DNA from: Phycisphaeraceae bacterium
Lineage (GTDB): Bacteria > Planctomycetota > Phycisphaerae > Phycisphaerales > Phycisphaeraceae
Length of the DNA stretch: 7,898 bases
NCBI GenBank assembly: GCA_003552605.1
Contig: PUNN01000239.1
Coordinates: 1-7,898, forward strand
Direction: 5' to 3'
The notes below the pieces were generated by a model. It did not search any database and had not been told where the DNA came from. It saw only the letters and a list, made by a program, of their open reading frames with translations. Below, piece by piece: positions 1 to 6,194 of the stretch (position 1 is its first letter; every line of letters starts with the position of its first letter). The translations under genes were made by a program, and so were the position numbers.

Positions 1-80
1 GTCATCGGCTGCGGACACCCCCGGAAGCCGCTGACCATGCCAGCCGGTTCTGCCGCTACATGCCTTTGCCCTGCGGGCCG
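1..80 (+). repeat. Dispersed hairpin repeat, copy 1 (left end cut by window)
   Basis: CATCGGCTGCGGACA (3-17) and GCCGCTGACCATGCCA (27-42) recur exactly at 4760-4774 and 4775-4790. TACATGC then TTTGCCCTG (57-73) recurs at 4805-4821. CGGCT near 7-11 can pair with AGCCG at 26-30, so the left part can fold as a hairpin. The CCCCCGGA stretch at 18-25 is missing from the 4760 copy but present in the inverted copy near 4706. The element lies just upstream of the LOG gene. Its function is unknown; it resembles REP/BIME-type intergenic palindromes in organisation. Confidence 0.7.
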
Positions 81-91
81 ATACGGCTGGG

Positions 92-120
92 TCGACCCTT
101 CCAAGGGGGCAACCTATACT
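92..120 (+). promoter_or_regulatory. Candidate sigma70-type promoter for the LOG gene
   Basis: TCGACC (92-97, 4/6 to TTGACA), a 17-base spacer, then TATACT (115-120, 5/6 to TATAAT). Transcription would start near 127, leaving a leader of about 88 bases before the ATG at 215. This is consensus matching by eye only. Confidence 0.4.
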
Positions 121-214
121 GCCTTCCCCCGCCATTGCCTCTGTACCACAACACCGTGAATCGTCTTCGATGGAGCGGAGGGCGATGGGGAAAGGGTTTC
201 AAGACGAGGCTGCC

Positions 215-1339
215 ATGACGTCATCTCAGGATATTGATATTCGCGACCCCGACTTCGTGGAGTCGCTCAATGAGTTGATCCGCCGCGCTGGCGGCAACCC
301 GGAAAACCACGCCGGCCGGCTGCTGCGCGAGACGATGCAGAACTGCCTGCGACTCGCCCGCGACCAGGTGGATCTCGGGGAGGTAAAGATTCTCAGCTAT
401 GCCTTTCGCGAGATGCGACACGCGTTCAGTGTGTTCCGGCCGTACCGGGATGTGCCCAAGATTTCGGTCTTCGGCTCGGCCCGGACCGTCGAGCACAAGG
501 CGCAGTACCAGGCAGCGCTCGATTTCAGCCGGCACATCAGTCAGGCCGGCTGGATGGTCATCACCGGCGCCGGCGATGGCATCATGCGCGCCGGCCACGG
601 CGGCGCCGGCCGCGATGCCTCCTTCGGTGTGGCCATCCGACTGCCGTTTGAAACCAACGCCAACGAGTTCATCATCGGTGATGACAAGCTGGTGACGCAC
701 CGTTATTTCTTCACCCGCAAGCTGATGTTCGTCTCGCAGGCCAACGCCGTGGCCCTGTTTCCCGGCGGTTTTGGCACCCTTGATGAGGGCTTCGAGGTGC
801 TGACGCTCGTCCAGACGGGCAAGAGCGCGCCGATGCCAATCGTCTGCGTCGATGAGCCGGGCGGTGACTATTGGCACCACTTCGACCGCTACATCCGCGA
901 GCAACTGCTCACAGATGGCATGATCGATGAGGCGGACCTGTCGCTCTATCACATCACCGACAACACCGCCGAAGCGGTGGAACACGTGCTTGCGTTCTAC
1001 CGCAATTATCACTCGTGGCGCTGGGTGGGAGATGAACTGGTGCTTCGCCTGCGCCAGGCGCCGGATGCAGCGCAGCTCGATCGACTCAATGCCGACTTCG
1101 CCGACCTGCTGAACGAGGGGCGGATCGAACCATGCACCCCGTTCGATGTGGAAGACGATGCACGCGATCTTGCCCGATTGAAGCTGCGTTTCAACCGGCG
1201 CAGCCACGGCCGCTTACGCCAGATGATCGACCAGATCAACAGCTTCATCGCACCGGATGCGGCAGAGGCCGCGAGCGCCCGCGCCCGGCCGGGCCGGTCC
1301 GAACTTCCAGGCGGCGGGCCGGAGGCCACGGCATCCTGA
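215..1339 (+). CDS. LOG family (TIGR00730-like) Rossmann-fold nucleotide-binding protein
   Basis: The 374-residue product is a LOG/'lysine decarboxylase-like' protein. Seen: KISVFGSAR at the first beta strand (about 82-90), glycine-rich ITGAGDGIMRAGHGG (116-130), FTRKLMF with the conserved Arg-Lys (168-169) and the family signature PGGFGTLDE (183-191). Characterised LOG proteins are cytosolic phosphoribohydrolases releasing free cytokinin bases from nucleoside monophosphates; the substrate in this lineage is unknown. At 374 residues it is much longer than plant-type LOGs (about 200): an N-terminal helical region of about 80 residues precedes the Rossmann core, and a charged C-terminal part of about 100 residues follows it, ending in a low-complexity Ala/Arg/Gly tail. 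Start: ATG 215 has GAGG five bases upstream. In-frame ATGs at 170 (no ribosome site) and 185 (GGAGG only three bases away) would add 15 or 10 residues. It stands alone, with no partner gene nearby. Family call firm, function uncertain. Confidence 0.9.
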   Translation: MTSSQDIDIRDPDFVESLNELIRRAGGNPENHAGRLLRETMQNCLRLARDQVDLGEVKILSYAFREMRHAFSVFRPYRDVPKISVFGSARTVEHKAQYQAALDFSRHISQAGWMVITGAGDGIMRAGHGGAGRDASFGVAIRLPFETNANEFIIGDDKLVTHRYFFTRKLMFVSQANAVALFPGGFGTLDEGFEVLTLVQTGKSAPMPIVCVDEPGGDYWHHFDRYIREQLLTDGMIDEADLSLYHITDNTAEAVEHVLAFYRNYHSWRWVGDELVLRLRQAPDAAQLDRLNADFADLLNEGRIEPCTPFDVEDDARDLARLKLRFNRRSHGRLRQMIDQINSFIAPDAAEAASARARPGRSELPGGGPEATAS

Positions 1340-1384
1340 TCCATCCAGTGAAACAGCAATACCTGGTGTTGAATCCAACGCGAC

Positions 1385-1452
1385 TGACATGTGCCCGGTT
1401 GAACGGCTGAAGGTGTTCAGGGAACTACGAAAAGCGTGAAATGCGCGAAAAC
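1385..1452 (+). repeat. 9-bp-period array repeat, copy A (TGACAT half plus array)
   Basis: TGACAT (1385-1390) is followed by GTGCCCGGTTGA, a variable stretch, then GGAACTACG at 1421. The array units begin with CGAAA at 1428, TGAAA at 1437 and CGAAA at 1446, an exact 9-base period. The same order of parts occurs at 1693-1756 and 6195-6250. Confidence 0.75.
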
Positions 1453-1628
1453 GGGCGTTCCGGTGTCGCGCCATCGGTTGGGATGGAGTTGCGGTGCCGC
1501 TGCTGATGTGATGGGGTGAGATGCACATGCCAGGGTTGTGGTTATGGCACGATGTCACCAGGCAATCGCATGATGCGTTTCTTATTTTCCCCTTATTCAA
1601 CGTCCTGCGGACTTCTCCCTTGTGCCTC

Positions 1629-1656
1629 TTCAACGTTTTGTGTAGTTCGTTGGCTA
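1629..1656 (-). repeat. Degenerate relative of the array repeat
   Basis: On the - strand this reads CCAACGAACTACACAAAACG, sharing GAACTAC and an A-rich/CG alternation with the better copies, but without three clean CGAAA units. It may be a decayed copy or chance similarity. Confidence 0.3.
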
Positions 1657-1692
1657 CGAGTCAGTGTGGCATGTCCAAAGTCCGATGCGATG

Positions 1693-1756
1693 TGACATCC
1701 GGCTTGGCGGGATGAGGAGATTGGAACTACGCAAAGCGCGGAAAACGCATAAAAAG
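1693..1756 (+). repeat. 9-bp-period array repeat, copy B
   Basis: TGACAT (1693-1698), CCGGCTTGGCGGGATGAGGAG, then GGAACTACG at 1723 followed by CAAAGCGCGGAAAACGCAT. Units are less regular than in copy A. It ends about 15 bases from the glyS stop codon, so a glyS transcript would carry its complement just after the coding region. Confidence 0.65.
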
Positions 1757-1770
1757 TTGCTGGTGCGGGC

Positions 1771-3312
1771 TCAGCCTTCGATCTTCTGTTCCAGGAACGA
1801 TGGGACCTGGTCGATGTTGATCCGCTGCTGCTCGAGCGTGTCGCGGTGGCGGACGGTGACGGTCTGGTCTTCGAGTGTCTGGCCGTCGATGGTGAAGCAA
1901 TAGGGCGTGCCAGCCTCATCCATGCGGGCGTAGCGCTTGCCCACCGTCTGCTTGACGTCGAGCTGCACCGGCCAGCGGCGGCGGAGTTGACGGTAGAGGT
2001 TTTCTGCAACCTCGGGCATGCCATCCTTGGCCACCAGCGGCAGGATCGCAGCCTTTATCGGTGCCATGCGCGGCGTGAAGTTCATGTACACCCCGCTCGG
2101 CCGGTCCGGATCGGGCGTGTACGCCTCGCACAGCAGTGCCAGTGTGCCCCGGTCAGCCCCGGCGGAAGGTTCGATCACGTGGGGGAAGTATCGCTCGTTG
2201 CGATCGGTGTCGAAGTAGCGAAGCTTATCACCCTTGCCGCAATGCTCCGCGTGCTGGCGCAGGTCGTAGTCGGTGCGGTGGGCCACACCCTCGAGTTCGC
2301 CGAATCCCGGCGCGGTGAAGGGGAAGCGGTACTCGATGTCGCTCGTGCCGGCGCCTTCACGGGCGTAGTGGGCCAGTTCATCGGCCTCATGCTCGCGGAG
2401 CTGGAGGTTGTCACCGGCAAGCCCCACCGACTGCCACCAGGCGAAGCGGTTGTCACGCCACCACGGGTACCATTCAGCCGCGGCGTCGGGCGGGATGAAG
2501 AACTCGATCTCCATCTGCTCGAACTCACGCGATCGGAAGGTGAAGTTCCGTGGGGTGACCTCGTTGCGGAAAGCCTTGCCCACCTGCGCGATGCCGAAGG
2601 GCACCTTGACACGCGAGGTGTCGACCACGTTCCAGAACTGTGTGAAGATGCCCTGGGCCGTCTCCGGCCGCAGGTAGGCCCGGCTGTCTTCATCGCGCAC
2701 GGCGCCGATCCAGGTCTCGAACATGAGGTTGAACTGGCGCGGCTCGGTGAGCGTGCCCGGCTTGTCCGCATCGGGGCCGATGATCCGGGCATACGATGCG
2801 ACCGGAAGCTCGGGCAATGGCACCTGCTGGCACGCCTCGGGATCGACCTTCGCCTTCTTGAGCTTCTTCGCGATCGAATCGAGCTGGCCTTCGACAAAGG
2901 CGTACCACGGGGTATCGGCGTTGGTCGCGCCTTCGGCCGGCTGAAGCACAACCAGGTGGTCGGCCCGGTACCGGGCCTTGCTCTGGCGGCAGTCAACCAT
3001 CGGGTCGTTGAACCCGGCAACGTGGCCGCTGGCCTCCCACACCTTCGGGTTCATGATGATGGTGCTGTCGAGGCCGACGATCTGCAGCGGCCGGCCGTCC
3101 GGCCCATCGGGCGGGCAGGTGACCACATCGCTCCACCAGGCATTCTTGAGGTTCCGCTTCAACTCCGTCCCGAGCGGGCCGTAGTCCCAGAACCCGTTGA
3201 TCCCGCCATAGACTTCGGAACTCTGCCAGATGAACCCGCGTCGGCGGCAGAGGGCGACGATCTCATCCATCGAGTGGACGGGGGCGGGCTGTGTCGAGGT
3301 CTCGTTGGCCAT
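1771..3312 (-). CDS. glyS: Glycyl-tRNA synthetase, dimeric (alpha2) class II type
   Basis: The 513-residue cytosolic enzyme charges tRNA-Gly with glycine using ATP. Motif 1 region: GFWDYGPLGTELKRNLKNAWW (40-60). Motif 2: GKAFRNEVTPRNFTFRSREFEQMEIEFF region (245-272), including the FRNE/FRSREFEQ elements typical of GlyRS. Motif 3: EPSAGADRGTLALL (381-394), with the class II Arg at 388. The C-terminal anticodon-binding domain starts near APIKAAILPL (417-426) and includes GTPYCFTIDGQTLEDQTVTVRHRDT. Length fits the bacterial dimeric form (roughly 460-510), not the alpha2beta2 type. In the DCRQSKARYRADHL segment (107-120) only one Cys remains, where some homologues carry a Cys pair. The ATG start has TAAGGA about seven bases upstream. 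The gene is monocistronic by spacing: 302 bases to the HTH gene upstream, convergent with the LOG gene downstream. No T-box leader was seen. The symbols glyQS and glyS are both used for this form. Confidence 0.97.
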   Translation of the reverse strand: MANETSTQPAPVHSMDEIVALCRRRGFIWQSSEVYGGINGFWDYGPLGTELKRNLKNAWWSDVVTCPPDGPDGRPLQIVGLDSTIIMNPKVWEASGHVAGFNDPMVDCRQSKARYRADHLVVLQPAEGATNADTPWYAFVEGQLDSIAKKLKKAKVDPEACQQVPLPELPVASYARIIGPDADKPGTLTEPRQFNLMFETWIGAVRDEDSRAYLRPETAQGIFTQFWNVVDTSRVKVPFGIAQVGKAFRNEVTPRNFTFRSREFEQMEIEFFIPPDAAAEWYPWWRDNRFAWWQSVGLAGDNLQLREHEADELAHYAREGAGTSDIEYRFPFTAPGFGELEGVAHRTDYDLRQHAEHCGKGDKLRYFDTDRNERYFPHVIEPSAGADRGTLALLCEAYTPDPDRPSGVYMNFTPRMAPIKAAILPLVAKDGMPEVAENLYRQLRRRWPVQLDVKQTVGKRYARMDEAGTPYCFTIDGQTLEDQTVTVRHRDTLEQQRINIDQVPSFLEQKIEG

Positions 3313-3399
3313 GGCCGTTCCTTAACAGTGCGAGCGTGAAACACCTACCAACCCGACCCCGCCCGCGAGAGCGGCAGTGGTGGCCGGGTAAAACGGGCC

Positions 3400-3408
3400 A
3401 TGATAGCA
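3400..3408 (-). promoter_or_regulatory. Candidate extended -10 promoter for glyS
   Basis: The - strand reads TGCTATCAT, matching an extended -10 (TGnTATAAT, one mismatch in the hexamer). No good -35 is seen at 16-18 bases. Transcription would begin near 3393, giving a leader of about 80 bases. The surrounding 11-mer CATGATAGCAG (3399-3409, + strand) recurs at 4281-4291, upstream of the HTH gene. Confidence 0.35.
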
Positions 3409-3429
3409 GTTGCGCTGCGGCTTGGGCTT

Positions 3430-3450
3430 CCGCCGCATCGCGAGCGGCGG
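3430..3450. repeat. Short perfect hairpin
   Basis: CCGCCGC (3430-3436) and GCGGCGG (3444-3450) form a perfect 7-bp stem around a 7-base loop. It lies downstream of the HTH gene and upstream of the glyS promoter candidate. It lacks a T tract, so a terminator role is unproven. Confidence 0.5.
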
Positions 3451-3500
3451 GTGCAGGGTGCATGAGCAAGGAGGGAGGGCCGGCAGCTTCAGGGAGCCGA

Positions 3501-3540
3501 GTTCCGGGGCCGGGTTCCGGGCGCGGGGTTCCGGGGGGCT
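3501..3540. repeat. Three tandem GTTCCGGG-type units
   Basis: GTTCCGGG starts at 3501, 3514 and 3528 (periods 13 and 14), each followed by a G/C-rich tail. It is a small imperfect tandem repeat in non-coding DNA, probably slippage-derived. Confidence 0.65.
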
Positions 3541-3614
3541 TCGGCTGATGGCCATGGGACTCCGGCACCCGCGGCAGCATAGCCATCGGGCCAACTCCCG
3601 AATGGGGCCGGCCC

Positions 3615-4073
3615 TCAGTTGCCATCCATCTCCGCAAGGCGCTGCTCAGCCTCTCGCTTGCCCAGTTGGCGGATGGCCATCAGCGCGGCGAGGTTGGCGT
3701 TTCTCGGCCGCGTCTTGCCATGCTCGTAGTTGTATATGCTCAGCCCCGACAGGCCGGCGAGTCGACCGTAGTCGGCCGCGGAGAGCCCGAGTTTCTTGCG
3801 ATGGGCATGCAGGCCGCGCCGCGAAAAGCGCTTCGGGGAAGTCTCTTCGTCCGGGGCGGTGACCGCCGCGACAGCCTCACCGGCCGCGCCGCGTGCCACA
3901 AGCCGGCTCTGCTTGGCCAGCTTCTTCTCGAGACTGTCGACCTTGTGCTTGAGACGGTTGACCTCGCGACGCAGGGCCGTAACGGTCTGCTGGGTGTTAC
4001 CCATCGTGAGACGGATTTCCTTGCGCGCCAGCCGGCGGACCTCATCCTTGAATGTAGATTCGAAGTTGGCCAC
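3615..4073 (-). CDS. Coiled-coil / Xre-type helix-turn-helix DNA-binding protein
   Basis: The 152-residue protein is probably a cytoplasmic, oligomeric DNA-binding regulator. Residues 1-23 are basic and helical (KDEVRRLARKEIRL). About 28-57 looks like a coiled coil (VTALRREVNRLKHKVDSLEKKL), followed by a loose Ala/acidic linker (60-80). Residues 85-137 read as an Xre/Cro-like HTH: LHAHRKKLGLSAADYGRLAGLSGLSIYNYEHGKTRPR, with the typical YxxExGKxxPR end of the domain, then ALMAIRQLGKREAEQRLAEM. From memory, similar short proteins with a basic N-terminal helix, coiled coil and 'GLSAxDYGxLxGVSxxxIYxWExGKxRPR' occur widely in bacteria without known targets. The start is GTG at 4073, with GAGGAG about ten bases upstream. 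An internal ATG (residue 24) is the alternative but would remove the basic helix. Palindromes at 4278-4327 could be its own operator. It has no partner gene. Confidence 0.85.
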   Translation of the reverse strand: MANFESTFKDEVRRLARKEIRLTMGNTQQTVTALRREVNRLKHKVDSLEKKLAKQSRLVARGAAGEAVAAVTAPDEETSPKRFSRRGLHAHRKKLGLSAADYGRLAGLSGLSIYNYEHGKTRPRNANLAALMAIRQLGKREAEQRLAEMDGN

Positions 4074-4277
4074 GAAATAGTCACTCCTCTATGCCCCCGT
4101 ACCGGCAAGTCACGTCCCTGCGGCCATTCGCGGGGCACGAAGCGGTACAGGGCTCGGGTTTCTCGGGGAAAGCAGACGTCGCGGCCCGGAACCGCGACCA
4201 CGCACGCGCGATGTGCTGCCTGCAACCATCCTCCTCCATCCGGCACAGCGTGCAGGATACAACGCCTGCAAGCGGTA

Positions 4278-4358
4278 CAACATGATAGCAGAAACATGTT
4301 GCACAGTCGAAATATGGACACCATATTCGGATATCAAGGGGTGCATGGCACATGTTGC
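4278..4358. promoter_or_regulatory. Operator-like palindrome cluster with -10-like site upstream of HTH gene
   Basis: CAACATG (4278-4284) and CATGTTG (4295-4301) form an inverted repeat with a 10-base gap. AATATGG (4311-4317) and CCATATT (4321-4327) form a perfect 7-bp inverted repeat around ACA. ACATGTTGC occurs twice in direct orientation (4294-4302, 4350-4358). On the - strand TGCTATCAT (extended -10, TATCAT at 4282-4287) overlaps the first palindrome, with only a poor -35 (TTCGAC, 18-base spacer). This layout would suit an autoregulated promoter, but the leader would be about 200 bases. It is an AT-rich patch in GC-rich surroundings. Confidence 0.4.
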
Positions 4359-4373
4359 GGCATGCCTCTTGCA

Positions 4374-4405
4374 CCCTCTCCCTGTTTCCCGGGGCCGGGA
4401 GAGGG
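4374..4405. repeat. CCCTCTCCC/GGGAGAGGG hairpin
   Basis: CCCTCTCCC (4374-4382) and GGGAGAGGG (4397-4405) form a perfect 9-bp stem with a 14-base loop. The flank to about 4490 continues in the same style: CCCTCCCTCACCCC, then GCCTCT...AGAGGC around TCGCGA. Its - strand translation gives 'SLSRRGRGEGG'-like text, which I recall as typical of a widespread intergenic palindrome in many GC-rich genomes. No T tract follows, so it is not a standard terminator. Confidence 0.6.
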
Positions 4406-4654
4406 ATGGCGTGATGGACGATTCGCAGGGGCCGGCCGAACCCTCCCTCACCCCGGCCTCTTCGCGAAAGAGAGGCAAGCGGAGGGCCGGTCGGCCAGCC
4501 GCGATACGTGTCATGCACCCGGTGGGGCGGTAAGAGAGGATGTCAGCCTATTTGTGAACCGGGTCTGATGTCGCCTGACCCGCCCGGAGATTCGCAGCCG
4601 GTAACTCACCTCTGATAACCCGACGCCCAGAATCCGGGCCGGGGGAGCTGCCCC

Positions 4655-4732
4655 CCGGTACAGGGCGAACGCATGTAGCATGGGTGGCATGGTCAGCAGC
4701 CGTCTTTCCGGGGGCGGCTGAGGCCATGTGGC
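4655..4732 (-). repeat. Dispersed hairpin repeat, copy 2 (inverted)
   Basis: Read on the - strand it has CCCCCGGAA (4706-4714), GCTGCTGACCATGCCA (4685-4700, 15 of 16 bases as in copies 1 and 3), then TACATGCGTTCGCCCTG (4661-4677). CATGG...CAGCAGCCG at 4689-4702 can pair with CGGCTGAGGCCATG at 4715-4728. Copy 3 follows in the opposite direction, so the two make a large imperfect inverted repeat. Confidence 0.7.
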
Positions 4733-4751
4733 AAACCCGCTTTTACGAGCC

Positions 4752-4835
4752 TGCATGGCCATCGGCTGCGGACAGCCGCTGACCATGCCACCCTGTTTCG
4801 CACCTACATGCGTTTGCCCTGCCCCCCCGGTACGC
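4752..4835 (+). repeat. Dispersed hairpin repeat, copy 3
   Basis: CGGCTG (4763-4768), a CGGA loop, then CAGCCG form a tight stem that can extend through GCATGG (4753-4758) and CCATGC (4783-4788) after an internal loop. GCCGCTGACCATGCCA (4775-4790) and TACATGC...TTTGCCCTG (4805-4821) match copy 1. It lacks the CCCCCGGA insert found in copies 1 and 2. Confidence 0.7.
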
Positions 4836-4938
4836 CGCGCCCCTCCACCGCGTGAAAGTCCGTAGGCTCCGGCTGGTCGGACCAGGCTGACGGCGCCAAG
4901 CGGTCTGTGTTCTTCGTGGCATCAGGCCGCCTCACCCT

Positions 4939-4968
4939 GTGACGTACTGTCCCATGGTCCGCTATCCT
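4939..4968 (+). promoter_or_regulatory. Weak promoter candidate for the histidine kinase gene
   Basis: GTGACG (4939-4944), an 18-base spacer and TATCCT (4963-4968), each matching 4/6 of consensus. The implied leader is about 87 bases. It is the best candidate seen, but only suggestive. Confidence 0.2.
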
Positions 4969-5061
4969 CATGTCGAGCCGACGCTGGCTTCGGGGTAACC
5001 GCACCCGCGGCAGCCTGGGCGGAGCAGTCGGCACGATATTGATCGGGCGGCTCATGCCGCG

Positions 5062-6009
5062 GTGCCGGCGCCATGGGAGCGTGTGGACGTGTGGTTGTTT
5101 CTACTGGGACTGGGCATCGGCCTGCTTGTGGCTGCCATCGCGGCGGGTGTGGTGGCATGGGTCACCGCCCGGCGGGTGACCGTGCGGCAGATGCGCCATC
5201 GGGCCAACGAGCGGCTGACCGAGATGAAGGCGATGACCGGCGGCCTTGCCCACGAGATCAAGAACCCGCTGTCCTCGATCAACCTCAACATGCAACTCGT
5301 GCAGGAGGACCTTTCCGACCTGCACCGGCTGATCCGCAATCGCGGCGAGGAACAGGCCGAGCCTGGCGAGCGGATCGACAGCCTCCGCCGCCGCCTGAGC
5401 AGCCTCACGCGCGAGATCGAGCACCTGCGCGAGATTCTTGAGGATTTCCTCCGCTTTGCCGGCCGGATCAAACTCAATCGCGAGCAGGCCGATGTGAACG
5501 AACTGGTCAACGAGCTTGTCGATTTCTTCGCCCCGCAGGCCGCGGCGGCCAAGCTCCAGCTCCGCGTCCAGCTCGATGCCGAGCCCGCCGTGGCACATAT
5601 CGACAGCGCCCTGCTGAAGCAGGCCCTGCTGAACCTGATGATCAACGCCACCAAGGCCACCGAGCAGGCCCGCCGCAACAACGAGCCCCATGGCGGCGGG
5701 GATGAACTGATCATCCGCACCGAACGCCGCCGCGGCAGCAACCCCACCCCGGCCGAGGGTGGCGGGGATGAGATTCACATCCACATCATCGACACCGGCC
5801 CCGGGATGAACCAGGAGGTGCGTGCGAAAATATTCGAGCCCTACTACAGCACCACCCGCGGCGGCACCGGCCTCGGCCTTCCGGGCACCCGTCGCATCGT
5901 TGAAGAGCACGGTGGTGAAATCCATGTCTTCACCGAGCCCGGCCGCGGCAGCGACTTCACCGTGATCCTCCCTACCGGGGAACCGACCGCCGAAGACCGA
6001 TCACGTTGA
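5062..6009 (+). CDS. Membrane-anchored sensor histidine kinase (orphan)
   Basis: The 315-residue protein has one predicted membrane helix (about 10-36: VWLFLLGLGIGLLVAAIAAGVVAWV), a basic stop-transfer segment, then a HisKA dimerisation domain with H-box GGLAHEIKNPLSS (60-72; His64 is the phosphate acceptor). The HATPase_c domain follows: N-box LLNLMINATKA (189-199), G1 DTGPGM (244-249), F-box FEPYYSTT (258-265) and G2 GGTGLGL (267-273). All ATP-binding and catalytic boxes are present, so the kinase should be active. A basic, Gly-rich insert (about 221-236) sits between the N-box and G1. There is no periplasmic sensor, PAS, GAF or HAMP domain; residues 37-55 form only a short linker, so any signal must come through the membrane helix or a partner. 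The start is GTG 5062; an upstream in-frame stop at 4996 limits extension, and GTGs at 5083 and 5089 are alternatives. No response regulator gene is adjacent. Confidence 0.93.
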   Translation: MPAPWERVDVWLFLLGLGIGLLVAAIAAGVVAWVTARRVTVRQMRHRANERLTEMKAMTGGLAHEIKNPLSSINLNMQLVQEDLSDLHRLIRNRGEEQAEPGERIDSLRRRLSSLTREIEHLREILEDFLRFAGRIKLNREQADVNELVNELVDFFAPQAAAAKLQLRVQLDAEPAVAHIDSALLKQALLNLMINATKATEQARRNNEPHGGGDELIIRTERRRGSNPTPAEGGGDEIHIHIIDTGPGMNQEVRAKIFEPYYSTTRGGTGLGLPGTRRIVEEHGGEIHVFTEPGRGSDFTVILPTGEPTAEDRSR

Positions 6010-6060
6010 AGATTCCTCACGAATTTGAATCAAGGGGGCACTACGCGAAGGGAATAAGGA

Positions 6061-6093
6061 GGGGAACTACGAAACTCGCGAAATTCGCGAAAA
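6061..6093 (+). repeat. 9-bp-period array repeat, copy D
   Basis: GGGGAACTACGAAA is followed by CTCGCGAAA and TTCGCGAAA. CGAAA begins at 6070, 6079 and 6088, an exact 9-base period and the cleanest array in the window. No TGACAT half precedes it. The bases after it (to about 6220) resemble those after copy A: GCGCCATYGGTT, then TGCCGCTG. Confidence 0.75.
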
Positions 6094-6194
6094 GAATGTG
6101 GAAATCGTCGGCTTCTCTGTTGTCTGTGTTCACCCGCGCCCGCGCCATTGGTTATTGGAAACTCCGGCATCTGAGGTGCTTCTGCCGCTGATGT

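Larger units (their letters stand above)
1340..1770. other. Non-coding gap between convergent LOG gene and glyS, rich in dispersed repeat
   Basis: The 431 bases between two convergent genes show no convincing coding sequence. They contain two array repeats in + orientation (1385-1452 and 1693-1756), a degenerate relative on the - strand near 1629-1656, and a stretch (about 1465-1545) that resembles 6140-6220. Neither gene has a clear hairpin-plus-T-tract terminator here. Confidence 0.7.
3313..3614. other. Intergenic gap between HTH gene and glyS
   Basis: No coding sequence is supported. The gap holds the glyS leader with an extended -10-like site (3400-3408), a CCGCCGC/GCGGCGG hairpin (3430-3450) and three tandem GTTCCGGG-type units (3501-3540). 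It must contain whatever ends transcription of the HTH gene, but no T-tract terminator is visible. Confidence 0.6.
4074..5061. other. About 1 kb non-coding region between divergent HTH and kinase genes
   Basis: No reading frame here looks like a protein; those that exist are Arg/Ser/Pro-rich and run through palindromes. From left to right: the HTH-gene leader (4074-4280), a cluster of palindromes and a promoter-like site (4278-4358), a CCCTCTCCC hairpin and GC-rich repeat (4360-4490), an unremarkable stretch (4500-4645), an inverted pair of hairpin repeats (4655-4835) and the kinase upstream region (4836-5061), which holds only a weak promoter candidate. Confidence 0.65.

Noticed and set aside
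221..1207. 328-codon open frame on the - strand opposite the LOG gene
   Set aside because: Again in the wobble-complement frame; a composition artefact. The LOG motifs on the + strand explain the region.
1421..1756. CRISPR array
   Set aside because: Units are 9 bases with no 25-40 base spacers, copies occur in both orientations across the window, and there are no cas genes.
1846..3339. Long open frame (497 codons) on the + strand opposite glyS
   Set aside because: Its first codon position pairs with the wobble base of glyS. G/C-rich wobble positions rarely place T there, so stops are avoided automatically. The product has no recognisable domain.
3313..3420. T-box or other riboswitch before glyS
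   Set aside because: The leader is about 80 bases and lacks a T-box sequence or antiterminator-like structure.
3541..3614. Terminator after the HTH gene
   Set aside because: GGCC-rich inverted segments exist, but none makes a compact stem followed by a T tract on the - strand.
4081..4518. - strand frames through the 4.1-4.5 kb gap ('SLSRRGRGEGG'-like products)
   Set aside because: They run through palindromic repeat DNA, and such Arg/Gly/Ser text is typical of false calls over intergenic palindromes.
4970..5179. Small + strand frame overlapping the kinase start
   Set aside because: It overlaps the membrane helix of the kinase in another frame, is Arg/Trp/Ser-rich, has no ribosome site and no recognisable motif.
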